The notes under the pieces were generated by a model. That model worked only from the letters and a program-made list of their open reading frames with translations, did not search any database and was not told the DNA's origin. A stretch of DNA of 64,000 nt from Pseudoalteromonas amylolytica (GTDB taxonomy: Bacteria; Pseudomonadota; Gammaproteobacteria; Enterobacterales; Alteromonadaceae): positions 62,001-126,000 of the forward strand of contig NZ_MKJU01000005.1 of assembly GCF_001854605.1 (NCBI RefSeq), written 5' to 3'. This document shows positions 9,958-17,800 of the stretch, piece by piece (position 1 is the stretch's first letter; every line of letters starts with the position of its first letter). The translations under genes were made by a program, and so were the position numbers.

Positions 9958-10664
9958 CGTTTTATTCCTTTTGATAAAAACAGCCATACGTTTACAGGTA
10001 ACAGCTGTAACAATTTGAGTATCAAGGTAAACCTTTTCGGGAAATGAATGTCTTTACGCCTTTTAGCAATGCCCTTTGTTATCGCTTTAGTTGCCTGCTC
10101 AACAGACACAGCCATGGGCATAGGGAAATCGTTTTTTGCGGTCAGTGGAGTTTTAACAAAACCAGGATGCACCACACTGACGTCTATATCTTGCAAATCA
10201 ACTGCCAGCGACTGTGCTAAGTAACTTGCCCCCGCCTTAGAAGCGCCGTAAGCCTGTGCTCGTGGAAGCGGTAAAAACGCCGCGCTAGAACTAACAATCA
10301 CTAGCTGCCCACTCGCTTTAACTTTAGGGAGCAGCGTTTCTAAGCAGTAGCCAAGTGACAATAGGTTCGCCTCAATCACCCGTTTGAATAATGCCCCATC
10401 AAAATGTTTAGCATCATCTATATATTCACAATTACCCGCATTGAGAATTAATATGTCTAAGGTTTCAATATGTTGGCACGCGGATGCGATAGATGCAGGT
10501 TCTGTGACATCTAGTTTGAGCGCTATCGTATTATCTTTTCGCGCCAAATCCTCTAGTGCCTTGTCATTGCGACCACATGCGTATACAAAGCACTGTTGGG
10601 CATAATGCTCGGCTAGACCTCGGCCTATACCTGATGTCGCACCGGTAATAAGTACCCTTTTCAT
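9954..10664 (-). CDS. Short-chain dehydrogenase/reductase
   Basis: 236 residues. The classical SDR pattern is complete: TGATSGIG at 7-14, NAG at 75-77, a serine cluster at 125-127 and the catalytic YGASK at 139-143. It should be an NAD(P)-dependent oxidoreductase; the substrate is unknown. It starts by overlapping the NTF2-like gene (ATGA) and its stop overlaps the TTG start of the FAD enzyme. The C-terminus holds a hydrophobic segment (LILKLLQLLPVNVWLFL) that could rest on the membrane, consistent with a lipid substrate. Confidence 0.85.
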   Translation of the reverse strand: MKRVLITGATSGIGRGLAEHYAQQCFVYACGRNDKALEDLARKDNTIALKLDVTEPASIASACQHIETLDILILNAGNCEYIDDAKHFDGALFKRVIEANLLSLGYCLETLLPKVKASGQLVIVSSSAAFLPLPRAQAYGASKAGASYLAQSLAVDLQDIDVSVVHPGFVKTPLTAKNDFPMPMAVSVEQATKAITKGIAKRRKDIHFPKRFTLILKLLQLLPVNVWLFLSKGIKR

Positions 10665-11089
10665 GAGTTTGCAACCCGTTTGTCTATGAGTTTAATCATG
10701 TGTTTCAAAACAGGAATGTGCCGATATAGCATCGCTGCTGCATCGAAATAATCGTGATGATAAATCACTTTATTATCACTAAAGCGCAAATGACTATGAC
10801 CCTTAACCCAAACGTCTTTCCCTTGGTTCAAATGCTTATGTGTAAAGCGCATATCCCAATACACAAATGCGTTATCGTTTACATCAAAGGTATCCAATAT
10901 TTGAAATTCGATAGAACTTACATTGGCGTACATAGCCGCAAAATAATCTTCAAGTTTATCCAAGCCCTGTAGCGCATGTAGAGGGTCTGTAAAATGAACT
11001 TGTGGGTGATATACCTGCTTCAACACTGACAAATTATCTTTACCAAGTTGCTGGTACATATCAATAAAACGCTCAGTTAAAGTGTGCAT
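10661..11089 (-). CDS. NTF2-like/SnoaL-fold protein
   Basis: 142 residues. It has the cone-shaped NTF2-like pattern: an opening helix with TERFIDMYQQL, then YHPQVHFTDPLHALQGLDKLEDYFAAMY and alternating strands. Members bind small hydrophobic ligands or act as isomerases. Proteins of this family recur in ECF/ChrR clusters with photolyase and Cfa-like genes. It lies two bases after the photolyase stop and overlaps the SDR start. The specific function is unknown. Confidence 0.78.
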   Translation of the reverse strand: MHTLTERFIDMYQQLGKDNLSVLKQVYHPQVHFTDPLHALQGLDKLEDYFAAMYANVSSIEFQILDTFDVNDNAFVYWDMRFTHKHLNQGKDVWVKGHSHLRFSDNKVIYHHDYFDAAAMLYRHIPVLKHMIKLIDKRVANS

Positions 11090-11091
11090 GT

Positions 11092-12474
11092 TTAAACCTT
11101 AAATGCTGCCAAAGCCCTCGCTCTGGCTTCCTTATGATCAACAATGGGGGCCACATAATCAGAGCTTTGCTTGAGTGCCAAGTAATCGTGTGGAAAATGA
11201 ATATGTTTATCTGGTACTTCATTAAGCTCTGGCACATATTTACGGATGAAGTCCCCTTGGGGATCAAACTTTTCGCTCTGAGCTATTGGGTTAAATATTC
11301 TAAAATATGGCTGCGCATCACATCCTGTGCTTGCTGCCCATTGCCACCCTCCATTGTTACTGGCCAAGTCCCCATCAATTAAGTTTTGCATAAAGTACTT
11401 TTCACCACGACGCCAATCAATTAACAGGTGTTTGGTAAGAAAGCTCGCCACTATCATACGTAATCGATTGTGCATCCATCCTGTTTGGTTTAGCTGGCGC
11501 ATGGCCGCATCCACTATCGGATAGCCCGTCCTTCCCTCGCACCAGGCCGAAAACTGCTGTTCATCCTGACGCCAAACAACCGCATCATACTTTTCATTAA
11601 AGTTTCTGTGGCGACACAGCTGCTCAAAACTAATGATAAGATGCCGATAAAACTCTCTCCAAATCAACTCATTCACCCAGCAAAACTCTGAACTACTGGT
11701 GGTATGTAAAATGTCTGGGTAGTAAAGCTGTAACTGTGCTAACAGTTGTTTCACGCTGATAATGCCAAGCGCCAGATAAGGACTCAACCCAGACGTACCT
11801 TTTACACTGGGAATATCCCTTTGTGCTTGATACTTGCCACATTTATACTCGATGAAATGATTAGCTATTTGCGCAATATTCTCATCATCTACTGGCCACT
11901 TACTCGAACTACCATAGCTTGTTAGGCACTTAGCTACTTGCCAGGTGGTGTAATTGGCACTTTTCTCTTTCGGCCAGCTGGGTATATAAAAGTGCGTTTG
12001 TTCATATTGCTTTAACCACGCTTTTTTGAATGGCGTAAAAACCTTGAACATTTCGCCACTTTTGGTTTTAACACTATGTGGCGGTGCAACTAAGTCACCA
12101 TCATAGAGCTTTAATTCAAGTCCTTGAGTTTGGCATAGTCTATCTCGCTCACGTTCATTCACTTCGTATTCCGTGTTGGCGTAGACTAAATTTGTGCTTC
12201 GCTCATCACAAAAATCTTTTAGTGCTTTTGGTATCTCAGCAAAAGTATCAACTTCTACAATGTGTAACGTAATAGCATGCTGCGCCAACGCTTCTCCCAA
12301 CCATGCTACTCTACGCTTGAGCAAATCAATTTGAATGGGTGCTACATCGTGCTCGCGCCATTGCTTTTCGCAGACAAAAAAAAGTGCCTCGCTGGCACCA
12401 TTTTCAACCGCAGCTATCAGTGCTTCATTGGCAAAATAGCGAAGGTCTCGTCGAAACCAAAATATCGGAGTCAT
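11092..12474 (-). CDS. phrB: Deoxyribodipyrimidine photolyase (class I CPD)
   Basis: 460 residues. Light-driven flavoenzyme that splits cyclobutane pyrimidine dimers. The N-terminal antenna-binding domain opens with IFWFRRDLR. The C-terminal FAD domain carries WVNELIWREFYRHL, the NQTGWMHNRLRM segment and a block from about residue 365 with NNGGWQWAASTG then DAQPYFRIFNP. All are standard for class I photolyases. Start and stop overlap or abut the neighbours, so it is inside the ECF-led operon, which fits light-stress induction. A second photolyase gene in the window is broken, so this may be the main active copy here. Confidence 0.93.
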   Translation of the reverse strand: MTPIFWFRRDLRYFANEALIAAVENGASEALFFVCEKQWREHDVAPIQIDLLKRRVAWLGEALAQHAITLHIVEVDTFAEIPKALKDFCDERSTNLVYANTEYEVNERERDRLCQTQGLELKLYDGDLVAPPHSVKTKSGEMFKVFTPFKKAWLKQYEQTHFYIPSWPKEKSANYTTWQVAKCLTSYGSSSKWPVDDENIAQIANHFIEYKCGKYQAQRDIPSVKGTSGLSPYLALGIISVKQLLAQLQLYYPDILHTTSSSEFCWVNELIWREFYRHLIISFEQLCRHRNFNEKYDAVVWRQDEQQFSAWCEGRTGYPIVDAAMRQLNQTGWMHNRLRMIVASFLTKHLLIDWRRGEKYFMQNLIDGDLASNNGGWQWAASTGCDAQPYFRIFNPIAQSEKFDPQGDFIRKYVPELNEVPDKHIHFPHDYLALKQSSDYVAPIVDHKEARARALAAFKV

Positions 12475-13430
12475 TAAATTCCAAACCTCAACTTAAGTTC
12501 ATTTGGGTAAGGGTCAAAATACACTTGCTGTGCTAGGTATTCATTTGGATGTACTTTAAGGTGATGCTTTAGTAATGTAAGTGGTACATACAAAGGCACC
12601 AGTCCCTTACGGTATTCATCGATTGCGCTACATAACTCCTGCTTTTCAATCTTCGAAAGGTCGTTTTTAAAGTATCCCTGCAAATGAGTCAGCGTATTTG
12701 TTTGATTCTTCCTAGATGCAGGACTAGACAGCGCATTCATTAAACCCGAAATATAATTGTCTTTTACCTGTTCGATTGGCTCAGCCGCAGCGTGTGCCAA
12801 ATATCTACCAAGTGCTCTGTATGACTCATAGTTGTGACTCATCACCAAATATTTGTGCTTAGCATGAAATTGTGTCAGCTCATGTAGACCTACAGGAGAA
12901 GCAACCAGCTCTTGCCAGCTTTTGAACACATAGACACGCATCACAAAGTTTTCACGCAAATGTGGATCGTTCAAACGGCCATTTTCCTCACATGGCAACA
13001 AAGGGTTGTGGGTCATAATCTGTTTTGCAAAAAAGCCTATGCCTTCCGAGGTGTTACCAGTGCCTGCTTCGTTGTATATTTTCACCCGCTCCATGCCACA
13101 ACTTGGGCTTTTGGCGCAAAACACAAACCCTGATAAACTTTTTGCCTGCTCAGTGGCGACTCGCTTACCATATTCCGTCAGTTGCTCCCCTACGTCACCA
13201 CTGCCATCAGGTCCACAGACTTTAATCGTATCTCCAACTTTCACCTGCCTAATCGTTGGTCTTGGAATAGGCAAGCCAACAGCTACCTCTGGGCAAAACT
13301 TTACGTACTCAACGTGATGAACCAATTCATCCATACAGAAATTTGAGCGTTTATGGCCCGTATCAAACCTAACCTTTTCACCTGCTAAGCAGGCACTAAT
13401 ACCTATCTTTATTGATGATGTTATTTGCAT
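12474..13430 (-). CDS. DUF523 and DUF1722 fusion protein (YbgA-type)
   Basis: 318 residues. The DUF523 part (1-150) shows GISACLAGEKVRFDTGHKR, the conserved FCPEVAVGLPIPRP and AKSPSCGMERV, with cysteines that may bind a metal or cluster. The DUF1722 part (about 175-310) begins HAKHKYLVMSHN, as in E. coli YbgA, which sits next to phr there. The pairing with photolyase is thus conserved. The function is unknown; a link to photolyase cofactor or thiol chemistry is speculative. Its stop overlaps the photolyase start. Confidence 0.82.
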   Translation of the reverse strand: MQITSSIKIGISACLAGEKVRFDTGHKRSNFCMDELVHHVEYVKFCPEVAVGLPIPRPTIRQVKVGDTIKVCGPDGSGDVGEQLTEYGKRVATEQAKSLSGFVFCAKSPSCGMERVKIYNEAGTGNTSEGIGFFAKQIMTHNPLLPCEENGRLNDPHLRENFVMRVYVFKSWQELVASPVGLHELTQFHAKHKYLVMSHNYESYRALGRYLAHAAAEPIEQVKDNYISGLMNALSSPASRKNQTNTLTHLQGYFKNDLSKIEKQELCSAIDEYRKGLVPLYVPLTLLKHHLKVHPNEYLAQQVYFDPYPNELKLRFGI

Positions 13431-13441
13431 TGCTACCTTGC

Positions 13442-14092
13442 CTAGTAAATTAGATTACCAATTGGATTCAGAAGTTTGCTTAGCCCTTTATTGAAATGCA
13501 GAGCACTATTTACCACAGTAAAGCACAAGCAACCCGATTCTGTTGCAGGAGAGTGATGATGACGGCCATCGAGCCAAATAAAATCCCCTGGTACATAAGC
13601 GCCACTTTCATCTGAAAATTCGCCATCTAACAATAGCGTAAGTTCAAAACCAGTATGGGTATGGTGAGGGATCTCGCCACCAGCAGCGATTTGTAGCAAG
13701 CTTGCACGTAATTCCCCATCATCCACTTGTAAGCGAGCGCGAGCAAGTTTGCCCAGCTGCACAAAGCTGCTAAGTTGTGAGTTAGCAATAGCGCGCGGCA
13801 ACTCAATTGTCTTATTTTGATAATTGAGTGTTTGTGGTGCGTTGCCTTTGGGCATGTCTATGTCATCATTGGCGGTGATCTGCTCAAAAAGATTGGCAAA
13901 CTCGTCTTGTGCCATATCATCCTCAAAGTCTGTAAATAGCGCTTCGGCGTTCGATTGTTCAAGGTTTTGCACCTTGATGCGACAACACTCACACAACTCT
14001 AAATGTGCAGCAACAGCAATGCTCAGTGTCGCTGGAAGCGCGCCTTGACTGAATTGAATTAATAACTGCTCAGTTGGATGATGTTTAATCAT
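13442..14092 (-). CDS. chrR: ChrR family zinc-binding anti-sigma factor
   Basis: 216 residues. It holds its partner sigma factor inactive until singlet oxygen or organic peroxides trigger release. The zinc anti-sigma domain is at the N-terminus, with H5, H30, C34 and C37 in the HxxxCxxC pattern. The C-terminal cupin has PHHTHTGFE (H144, H146, E150) and a histidine cluster at 178-180, matching the second zinc site needed for the singlet-oxygen response in Rhodobacter ChrR. Its ATG overlaps the sigma factor stop by 8 bases. An additional cysteine at C36 sits beside the ligands. Confidence 0.9.
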   Translation of the reverse strand: MIKHHPTEQLLIQFSQGALPATLSIAVAAHLELCECCRIKVQNLEQSNAEALFTDFEDDMAQDEFANLFEQITANDDIDMPKGNAPQTLNYQNKTIELPRAIANSQLSSFVQLGKLARARLQVDDGELRASLLQIAAGGEIPHHTHTGFELTLLLDGEFSDESGAYVPGDFIWLDGRHHHSPATESGCLCFTVVNSALHFNKGLSKLLNPIGNLIY

Positions 14093-14651
14093 TGCTATCT
14101 CCTATTTCTGCTCGGAGCTTTTGTAATGCGAGTCTTAATCTAGACTTGACCGTTCCAACTGGAATACTCAAATGCTCTGCTAACTGCTCTTGGGACATTT
14201 CTTGAAAGTACACTCCTTTTACCACCTCTTGTTGAGCAAGTGGCAATTTACTAATGTAGTCTTGGATTTGTTTGCTCTGCAGGTGATCTTGAAAGTCAGG
14301 GTCTGCCATCTGCTCTTCTTGAAGCAACGGCCAAATATCTTCGCTTATATGTTCTTCTTTATTACTTTTCATTTTTCTAAGCGCATCAAAAGAGGCGTTA
14401 CGCATAACAGTGTAAACCCAAGTTGTGGCTGCTCCCCGATCTGGGTGATATAAATGCGCTTTTCGCCACACTGAAGTCAAAGTTTCTTGAACAAGTTCCA
14501 TTGCCAACGCCTCGTTGCCAAATTGTTTAACTCCAAAGCGCTTTATTTTTGGCGCAAAATACTCAAACAACTGGGCAAATGCGCGCTTGTCTCTGTGCTG
14601 TGCGACTTTACACAATGCGTCCGTTAACGCTTGTGTTGGTGCTTGTTCCAT
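14085..14651 (-). CDS. rpoE: ECF sigma factor of the RpoE/ChrR (ECF11-like) group
   Basis: 188 residues from the ATG at 14651, which follows GGGAA by about 10 bases. A longer frame to an ATG at 14708 adds 19 residues that do not resemble the family. Region 2 reads FAQLFEYFAPKIKRFG through LVQETLTSVWRKAHLYHP. Region 4 has LPLAQQEVVKGVYFQEMSQEQLAEHL and a helix-turn-helix with GTVKSRLRLAL. It directs RNA polymerase to stress promoters. The pairing with ChrR, the photolyase and Cfa-like genes downstream and a TGATCC-type promoter in front point to the singlet-oxygen group, with autoregulation. Confidence 0.9.
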   Translation of the reverse strand: MEQAPTQALTDALCKVAQHRDKRAFAQLFEYFAPKIKRFGVKQFGNEALAMELVQETLTSVWRKAHLYHPDRGAATTWVYTVMRNASFDALRKMKSNKEEHISEDIWPLLQEEQMADPDFQDHLQSKQIQDYISKLPLAQQEVVKGVYFQEMSQEQLAEHLSIPVGTVKSRLRLALQKLRAEIGDSND

Positions 14652-14741
14652 GTTGGTTTTGTTTCCCGCAACTGCGCGTGAATCGCATCGAAGTGCATGG
14701 TCGACCATAGCTAGGTTCTCTTCATACTATCTATAGATGAA

Positions 14742-14770
14742 TTCTACGAAGGTGTGCACGTGATGGATCA
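14742..14770 (-). promoter_or_regulatory. Predicted ECF11-type autoregulated promoter
   Basis: Reading the minus strand, TGATCC (14770-14765) is followed after 18 bases by TAGAA (14746-14742). The Rhodobacter RpoE recognition pattern, as I know it, is TGATCC with a TAAGA-like -10. The -35 element overlaps the stop codon of the LON-domain gene. The ECF gene start lies about 90 bases downstream. Confidence 0.6.
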
Positions 14771-15343
14771 CTCTGATTGATATAAAACAGTATGGAGGAA
14801 ATCAACCACTTGTTCAAAGTTTCCATTCGCACGAAGCTTATGTTTTTCAGCAATATTTATGGGCAGTAGCTCCAACCAGCGACTGGCGACCCAAAGCGGA
14901 TCATGAAAATGTTTCTCTCTATATAATTGGTCTAAATGGGGGTGCTGGGTAAACAGCTCAGCAAGCATCTCACTCATATCACTGATGAAGTGAGTTGCTT
15001 TTATCTCATTACGATCCCAAACATACTCGTCAAGCACAGTAACATCCGCATGACTTAATTTTTGTTCGTCTTGAAAGGGCGCTGACAGGCGCACACGATG
15101 TTTAGCATAAACGTCAATTAAAAGCTGACCATCCTGATCCTGAGAGAAATCAATAATATCAACAAGCACACCTTCGTTTGGTACGTTAAGCACAGCCTGC
15201 TCAACATACTCACACAAAACAAAGCCTTGTGTGTTTTTTAGCGCTTCACCTACCATGCTAAGATATCTTGGTTCAAAAATCCTGAGCCGGGTATACCCGC
15301 CCGGTAGTAAAAATATTGGCAAAGGGAAAATGGCTCGTTTCAT
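14768..15343 (-). CDS. LON substrate-binding domain protein
   Basis: 191 residues forming only the N-terminal domain of Lon protease, without ATPase or peptidase parts. The characteristic FPLPIFLLPGGYTRLRIFEPRYLSMV opening is clear, followed by a helical bundle. Standalone members are common in gammaproteobacteria and of unknown function, perhaps binding substrates or peptides. Its stop codon is embedded in the -35 element of the sigma factor promoter. It is not obviously part of the downstream operon, since a promoter separates them. Confidence 0.85.
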   Translation of the reverse strand: MKRAIFPLPIFLLPGGYTRLRIFEPRYLSMVGEALKNTQGFVLCEYVEQAVLNVPNEGVLVDIIDFSQDQDGQLLIDVYAKHRVRLSAPFQDEQKLSHADVTVLDEYVWDRNEIKATHFISDMSEMLAELFTQHPHLDQLYREKHFHDPLWVASRWLELLPINIAEKHKLRANGNFEQVVDFLHTVLYQSE

Positions 15344-15401
15344 AATTACCCAGTTATGCGTTAAAACATGTATTAGGGTACGCAGCGCTTTGAAATTACG
15401 A

Positions 15402-15731
15402 TCAGCTGTTTTCTAACCATTGGTATTTTTTCATGCTGACTTTATTGTTCTTAAAGAATACACCTTCTGATTCAAGTAACCGACGCTGTTGAAAATGCTT
15501 TTCAGATTCCTCGGGAAACGAAATCTTTCCTTGGCTATTGATAACTCGATGCCAAGGTAGTGAACTTTGCTCGGGTAAGTTTTTTAGCAAACGGCCCACA
15601 GCCCTTGATTGATTGGCAAAGCCAGCCAACTTTGCCAATTGTCCATAGGCGGCAACCTGACCTGCTGGTATCGAACCAATTAAGGTGTACACGCGCTCTT
15701 TAAATGCATCATCAATATTACTGCTTGACAT
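15402..15731 (-). CDS. Alkyltransferase-like protein (ATL, MGMT family)
   Basis: 109 residues. It has the DNA-binding fold of O6-alkylguanine methyltransferases, with YGQLAKLAG and the arginine-finger segment QSRAVGRLLKNLP. The active-site PCHR is PWHR here (W60), so it cannot accept alkyl groups. ATL proteins instead flag O6-alkylguanine for nucleotide excision repair. The start overlaps the last bases of the LysR gene by 14, suggesting the two are cotranscribed. Confidence 0.92.
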   Translation of the reverse strand: MSSSNIDDAFKERVYTLIGSIPAGQVAAYGQLAKLAGFANQSRAVGRLLKNLPEQSSLPWHRVINSQGKISFPEESEKHFQQRRLLESEGVFFKNNKVSMKKYQWLENS

Positions 15732-16611
15732 ATTGTTTTCCTATCGCTTTAAATCTTTGCCAAATTGCTCTGGCCACAGGTCCGTGGTGTCTCGCTAACT
15801 TTCTAAAAGCATGAATCTTTGCGGTAAAGGTACTTTGTCTATCACTCACCGCTATCTGTTGTAACAGGCCACTGTCCAGCTCTGACCGACAGTGGCTTAG
15901 ACTTATCATCGCAAACCCTGTACCAGTTAGCAAAAATGACTTGATTGATGCAATATCATCCAGCTTCATCATGCCCGCACCTTTGGCATATGAGAGCCTA
16001 TCGCTATCAAAGTTAAAGCCGCTTTCAAACATTGCCAGACAAGGGTACTGCGCCAATTCTTCGTAACTTACACTCGGCGGTATCAAACCTGTTTTAGCAA
16101 CCAATCCTAGGCGAATTTCACCTATTTCAATCGACTCCAAGTCACCCGTAGCATGAAACAAATCAAACCATGGTCCAATACCGATGTCAGCAACACCACT
16201 ATTTACCTGTTCAAGCGCGACAAATCGCTTACCACTTGTAATCGCCATTTCGGTATGCGGGAATTGTTTAAATGTATCTCCGATAGCCGTGTTGTATTGA
16301 TTCTGATAACACAGTGGCTCATAACAAATATTAAACTTGGCTTCATTTCCGGCTGAAAACTCGTTCGCTAACGTTTGTAAATCATCTCTCAAAACTAACA
16401 GCTTTGATGATTCTTCACAGAACCTTTTACCTTTTTCAGTTAAAGTCACGCGATAGCTACTTCTATTAATGAGTGTAAAACCGAGTTGTTCTTCTAGTCT
16501 TTTTAATGCTTGTGTCACGGCTGGCTGCGTTTTAAACAACTGTTGAGCAGCTTCACTTAGGCTGGCCGTTTTACCGACCACATGCAATATTTCTAGGTCT
16601 GAAATCTTCAT
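15718..16611 (-). CDS. LysR family transcriptional regulator
   Basis: 297 residues. The winged helix-turn-helix at 1-60 has LEILHVVGKTASLSEAAQQLFKTQPAVTQALKRLEEQLG, and a periplasmic-binding-protein-like effector domain follows from about 90. The ATG at 16611 gives MKISDLEIL, preferred over the longer frame opened by a TTG. It is divergent from an RND efflux operon, with four TTTTATAT repeats between, so it is likely the local regulator of that pump. The effector is unknown. Confidence 0.88.
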   Translation of the reverse strand: MKISDLEILHVVGKTASLSEAAQQLFKTQPAVTQALKRLEEQLGFTLINRSSYRVTLTEKGKRFCEESSKLLVLRDDLQTLANEFSAGNEAKFNICYEPLCYQNQYNTAIGDTFKQFPHTEMAITSGKRFVALEQVNSGVADIGIGPWFDLFHATGDLESIEIGEIRLGLVAKTGLIPPSVSYEELAQYPCLAMFESGFNFDSDRLSYAKGAGMMKLDDIASIKSFLLTGTGFAMISLSHCRSELDSGLLQQIAVSDRQSTFTAKIHAFRKLARHHGPVARAIWQRFKAIGKQYVKQ

Positions 16612-16618
16612 AAACAAA

Positions 16619-16670
16619 TTTTATATAGATTCTAATTTTATATAATTTTTATTTTATATGGATTTTATAT
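16619..16670. promoter_or_regulatory. Four TTTTATAT repeats between the LysR gene and the RND operon
   Basis: Direct copies of TTTTATAT start at 16619, 16636, 16652 and 16663, spaced 17, 16 and 11 bases. They fill most of the 101-bp divergent spacer. They could be binding sites for the LysR regulator, or simply AT-rich promoter DNA for both genes. Confidence 0.5.
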
Positions 16671-16718
16671 ACTCTGCACCCCAAGTTTGCTTATAAATCG
16701 GTTAGATGGAGTTATTAC

Positions 16719-17798
16719 ATGTACAGAATCACCGCCTTTGCAACAGCACTGCTTTTGCTCTTCGGCTGCCAAGACCATGACGTGGCAACTGATAAAGATG
16801 CGCCTATTCGTCCGGTAAAATTAATTACCGTGACCAATAACACCCAAGGAGATGTAAGAAGTTTTCCCGCTGAGGTTGTCGCTAATCAAGGTTCTTATTT
16901 GGCATTTCGAGTCAACGGTGAATTGATGGAATTTCCTGTACTGGCGGGTCAGCAAGTCGTAAAAGGTCAGTTGCTTGCCAAGCTTGACCCCGAGGATTTT
17001 TTACTGCAACTAGAACAACGCAAGGCACAGTACGAACTTGCTTCATCACAGTTGTCTCGAATTGAATCGCTTTATAAAAAGTCCATAGCTAGCAAATCTG
17101 AATATGATCAAGCGCTTGCCAATAAGCAAGTGGCAGAGTCTGCACTTAAAATTGCGCAAACGAATTTGCAAAACAGTGAATTACGCGCACCATTTAGCGG
17201 CACCATAGCGAAAGTCTTCGTCAAAAACTATGAGAACGTCGTAGCCAAGCAGAATATATTAAGATTGGAAACCCGCGATATGATGGATGTGGTGATCCAA
17301 GTACCGGAAAAGCTCGTTGCCCGCGTTGATAAAGACCTAGATTACCATCCAAGTGTTGTATTTGATGGCTATCCTGATAAGTCATATAAGCTAACCATTA
17401 AAGAATGGGATACTCAGGCCGACCCGGCCACATTGAGCTACAAAGTGGTGTTCACGTTACCTATCCCTGACGACTTCAACCTGCTAGCAGGTATGACCGG
17501 TCACGTGTACATCGACCGCAGTAAAATTACGCAAATGACTTCTCATCAAATCACTGTCCCCGTATCTGCGGTCTTCTCTGATCAAACAAAACCACTTAAC
17601 AACGATTCATATGTATGGCTTTACGATGAGGCAACCCAAACCGTCAGTAAACAAGCTGTGAAAGTCGGTAAAATGCGTGAGCAAAGCATTGAAATTACCG
17701 AAGGCCTTTCTGGTGGTGAAATTATTGTTGCAGCAGGTGTTCATCACCTTCATGAAGCACTAAAAGTGCGTCCATGGACTAAGGAGCGAGGGCTGTAA
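16719..17798 (+). CDS. RND efflux periplasmic adaptor (membrane fusion lipoprotein)
   Basis: 359 residues. It bridges an inner-membrane RND pump and an outer-membrane channel. A lipoprotein signal ends in LLFGC with the lipidated Cys at 17. The lipoyl/barrel-sandwich halves flank a coiled hairpin (about 95-150) containing the LASSQLSRIESLYKKSIASKSEYDQA type heptads, and the second lipoyl half has LRAPFSGTIAKVF. GGAG lies 8 bases before the ATG. The permease gene follows after two bases. No outer-membrane channel gene is adjacent, so a TolC-like protein encoded elsewhere is presumably shared. The substrate is unknown. Confidence 0.9.
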   Translation: MYRITAFATALLLLFGCQDHDVATDKDAPIRPVKLITVTNNTQGDVRSFPAEVVANQGSYLAFRVNGELMEFPVLAGQQVVKGQLLAKLDPEDFLLQLEQRKAQYELASSQLSRIESLYKKSIASKSEYDQALANKQVAESALKIAQTNLQNSELRAPFSGTIAKVFVKNYENVVAKQNILRLETRDMMDVVIQVPEKLVARVDKDLDYHPSVVFDGYPDKSYKLTIKEWDTQADPATLSYKVVFTLPIPDDFNLLAGMTGHVYIDRSKITQMTSHQITVPVSAVFSDQTKPLNNDSYVWLYDEATQTVSKQAVKVGKMREQSIEITEGLSGGEIIVAAGVHHLHEALKVRPWTKERGL

Positions 17799-17800
17799 CT

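Noticed and set aside
14652..14708. Longer ECF sigma factor start at an ATG at 14708
   Set aside because: The added 19 residues do not look like sigma region 1/2 and the internal ATG gives the usual family length; it cannot be fully excluded.
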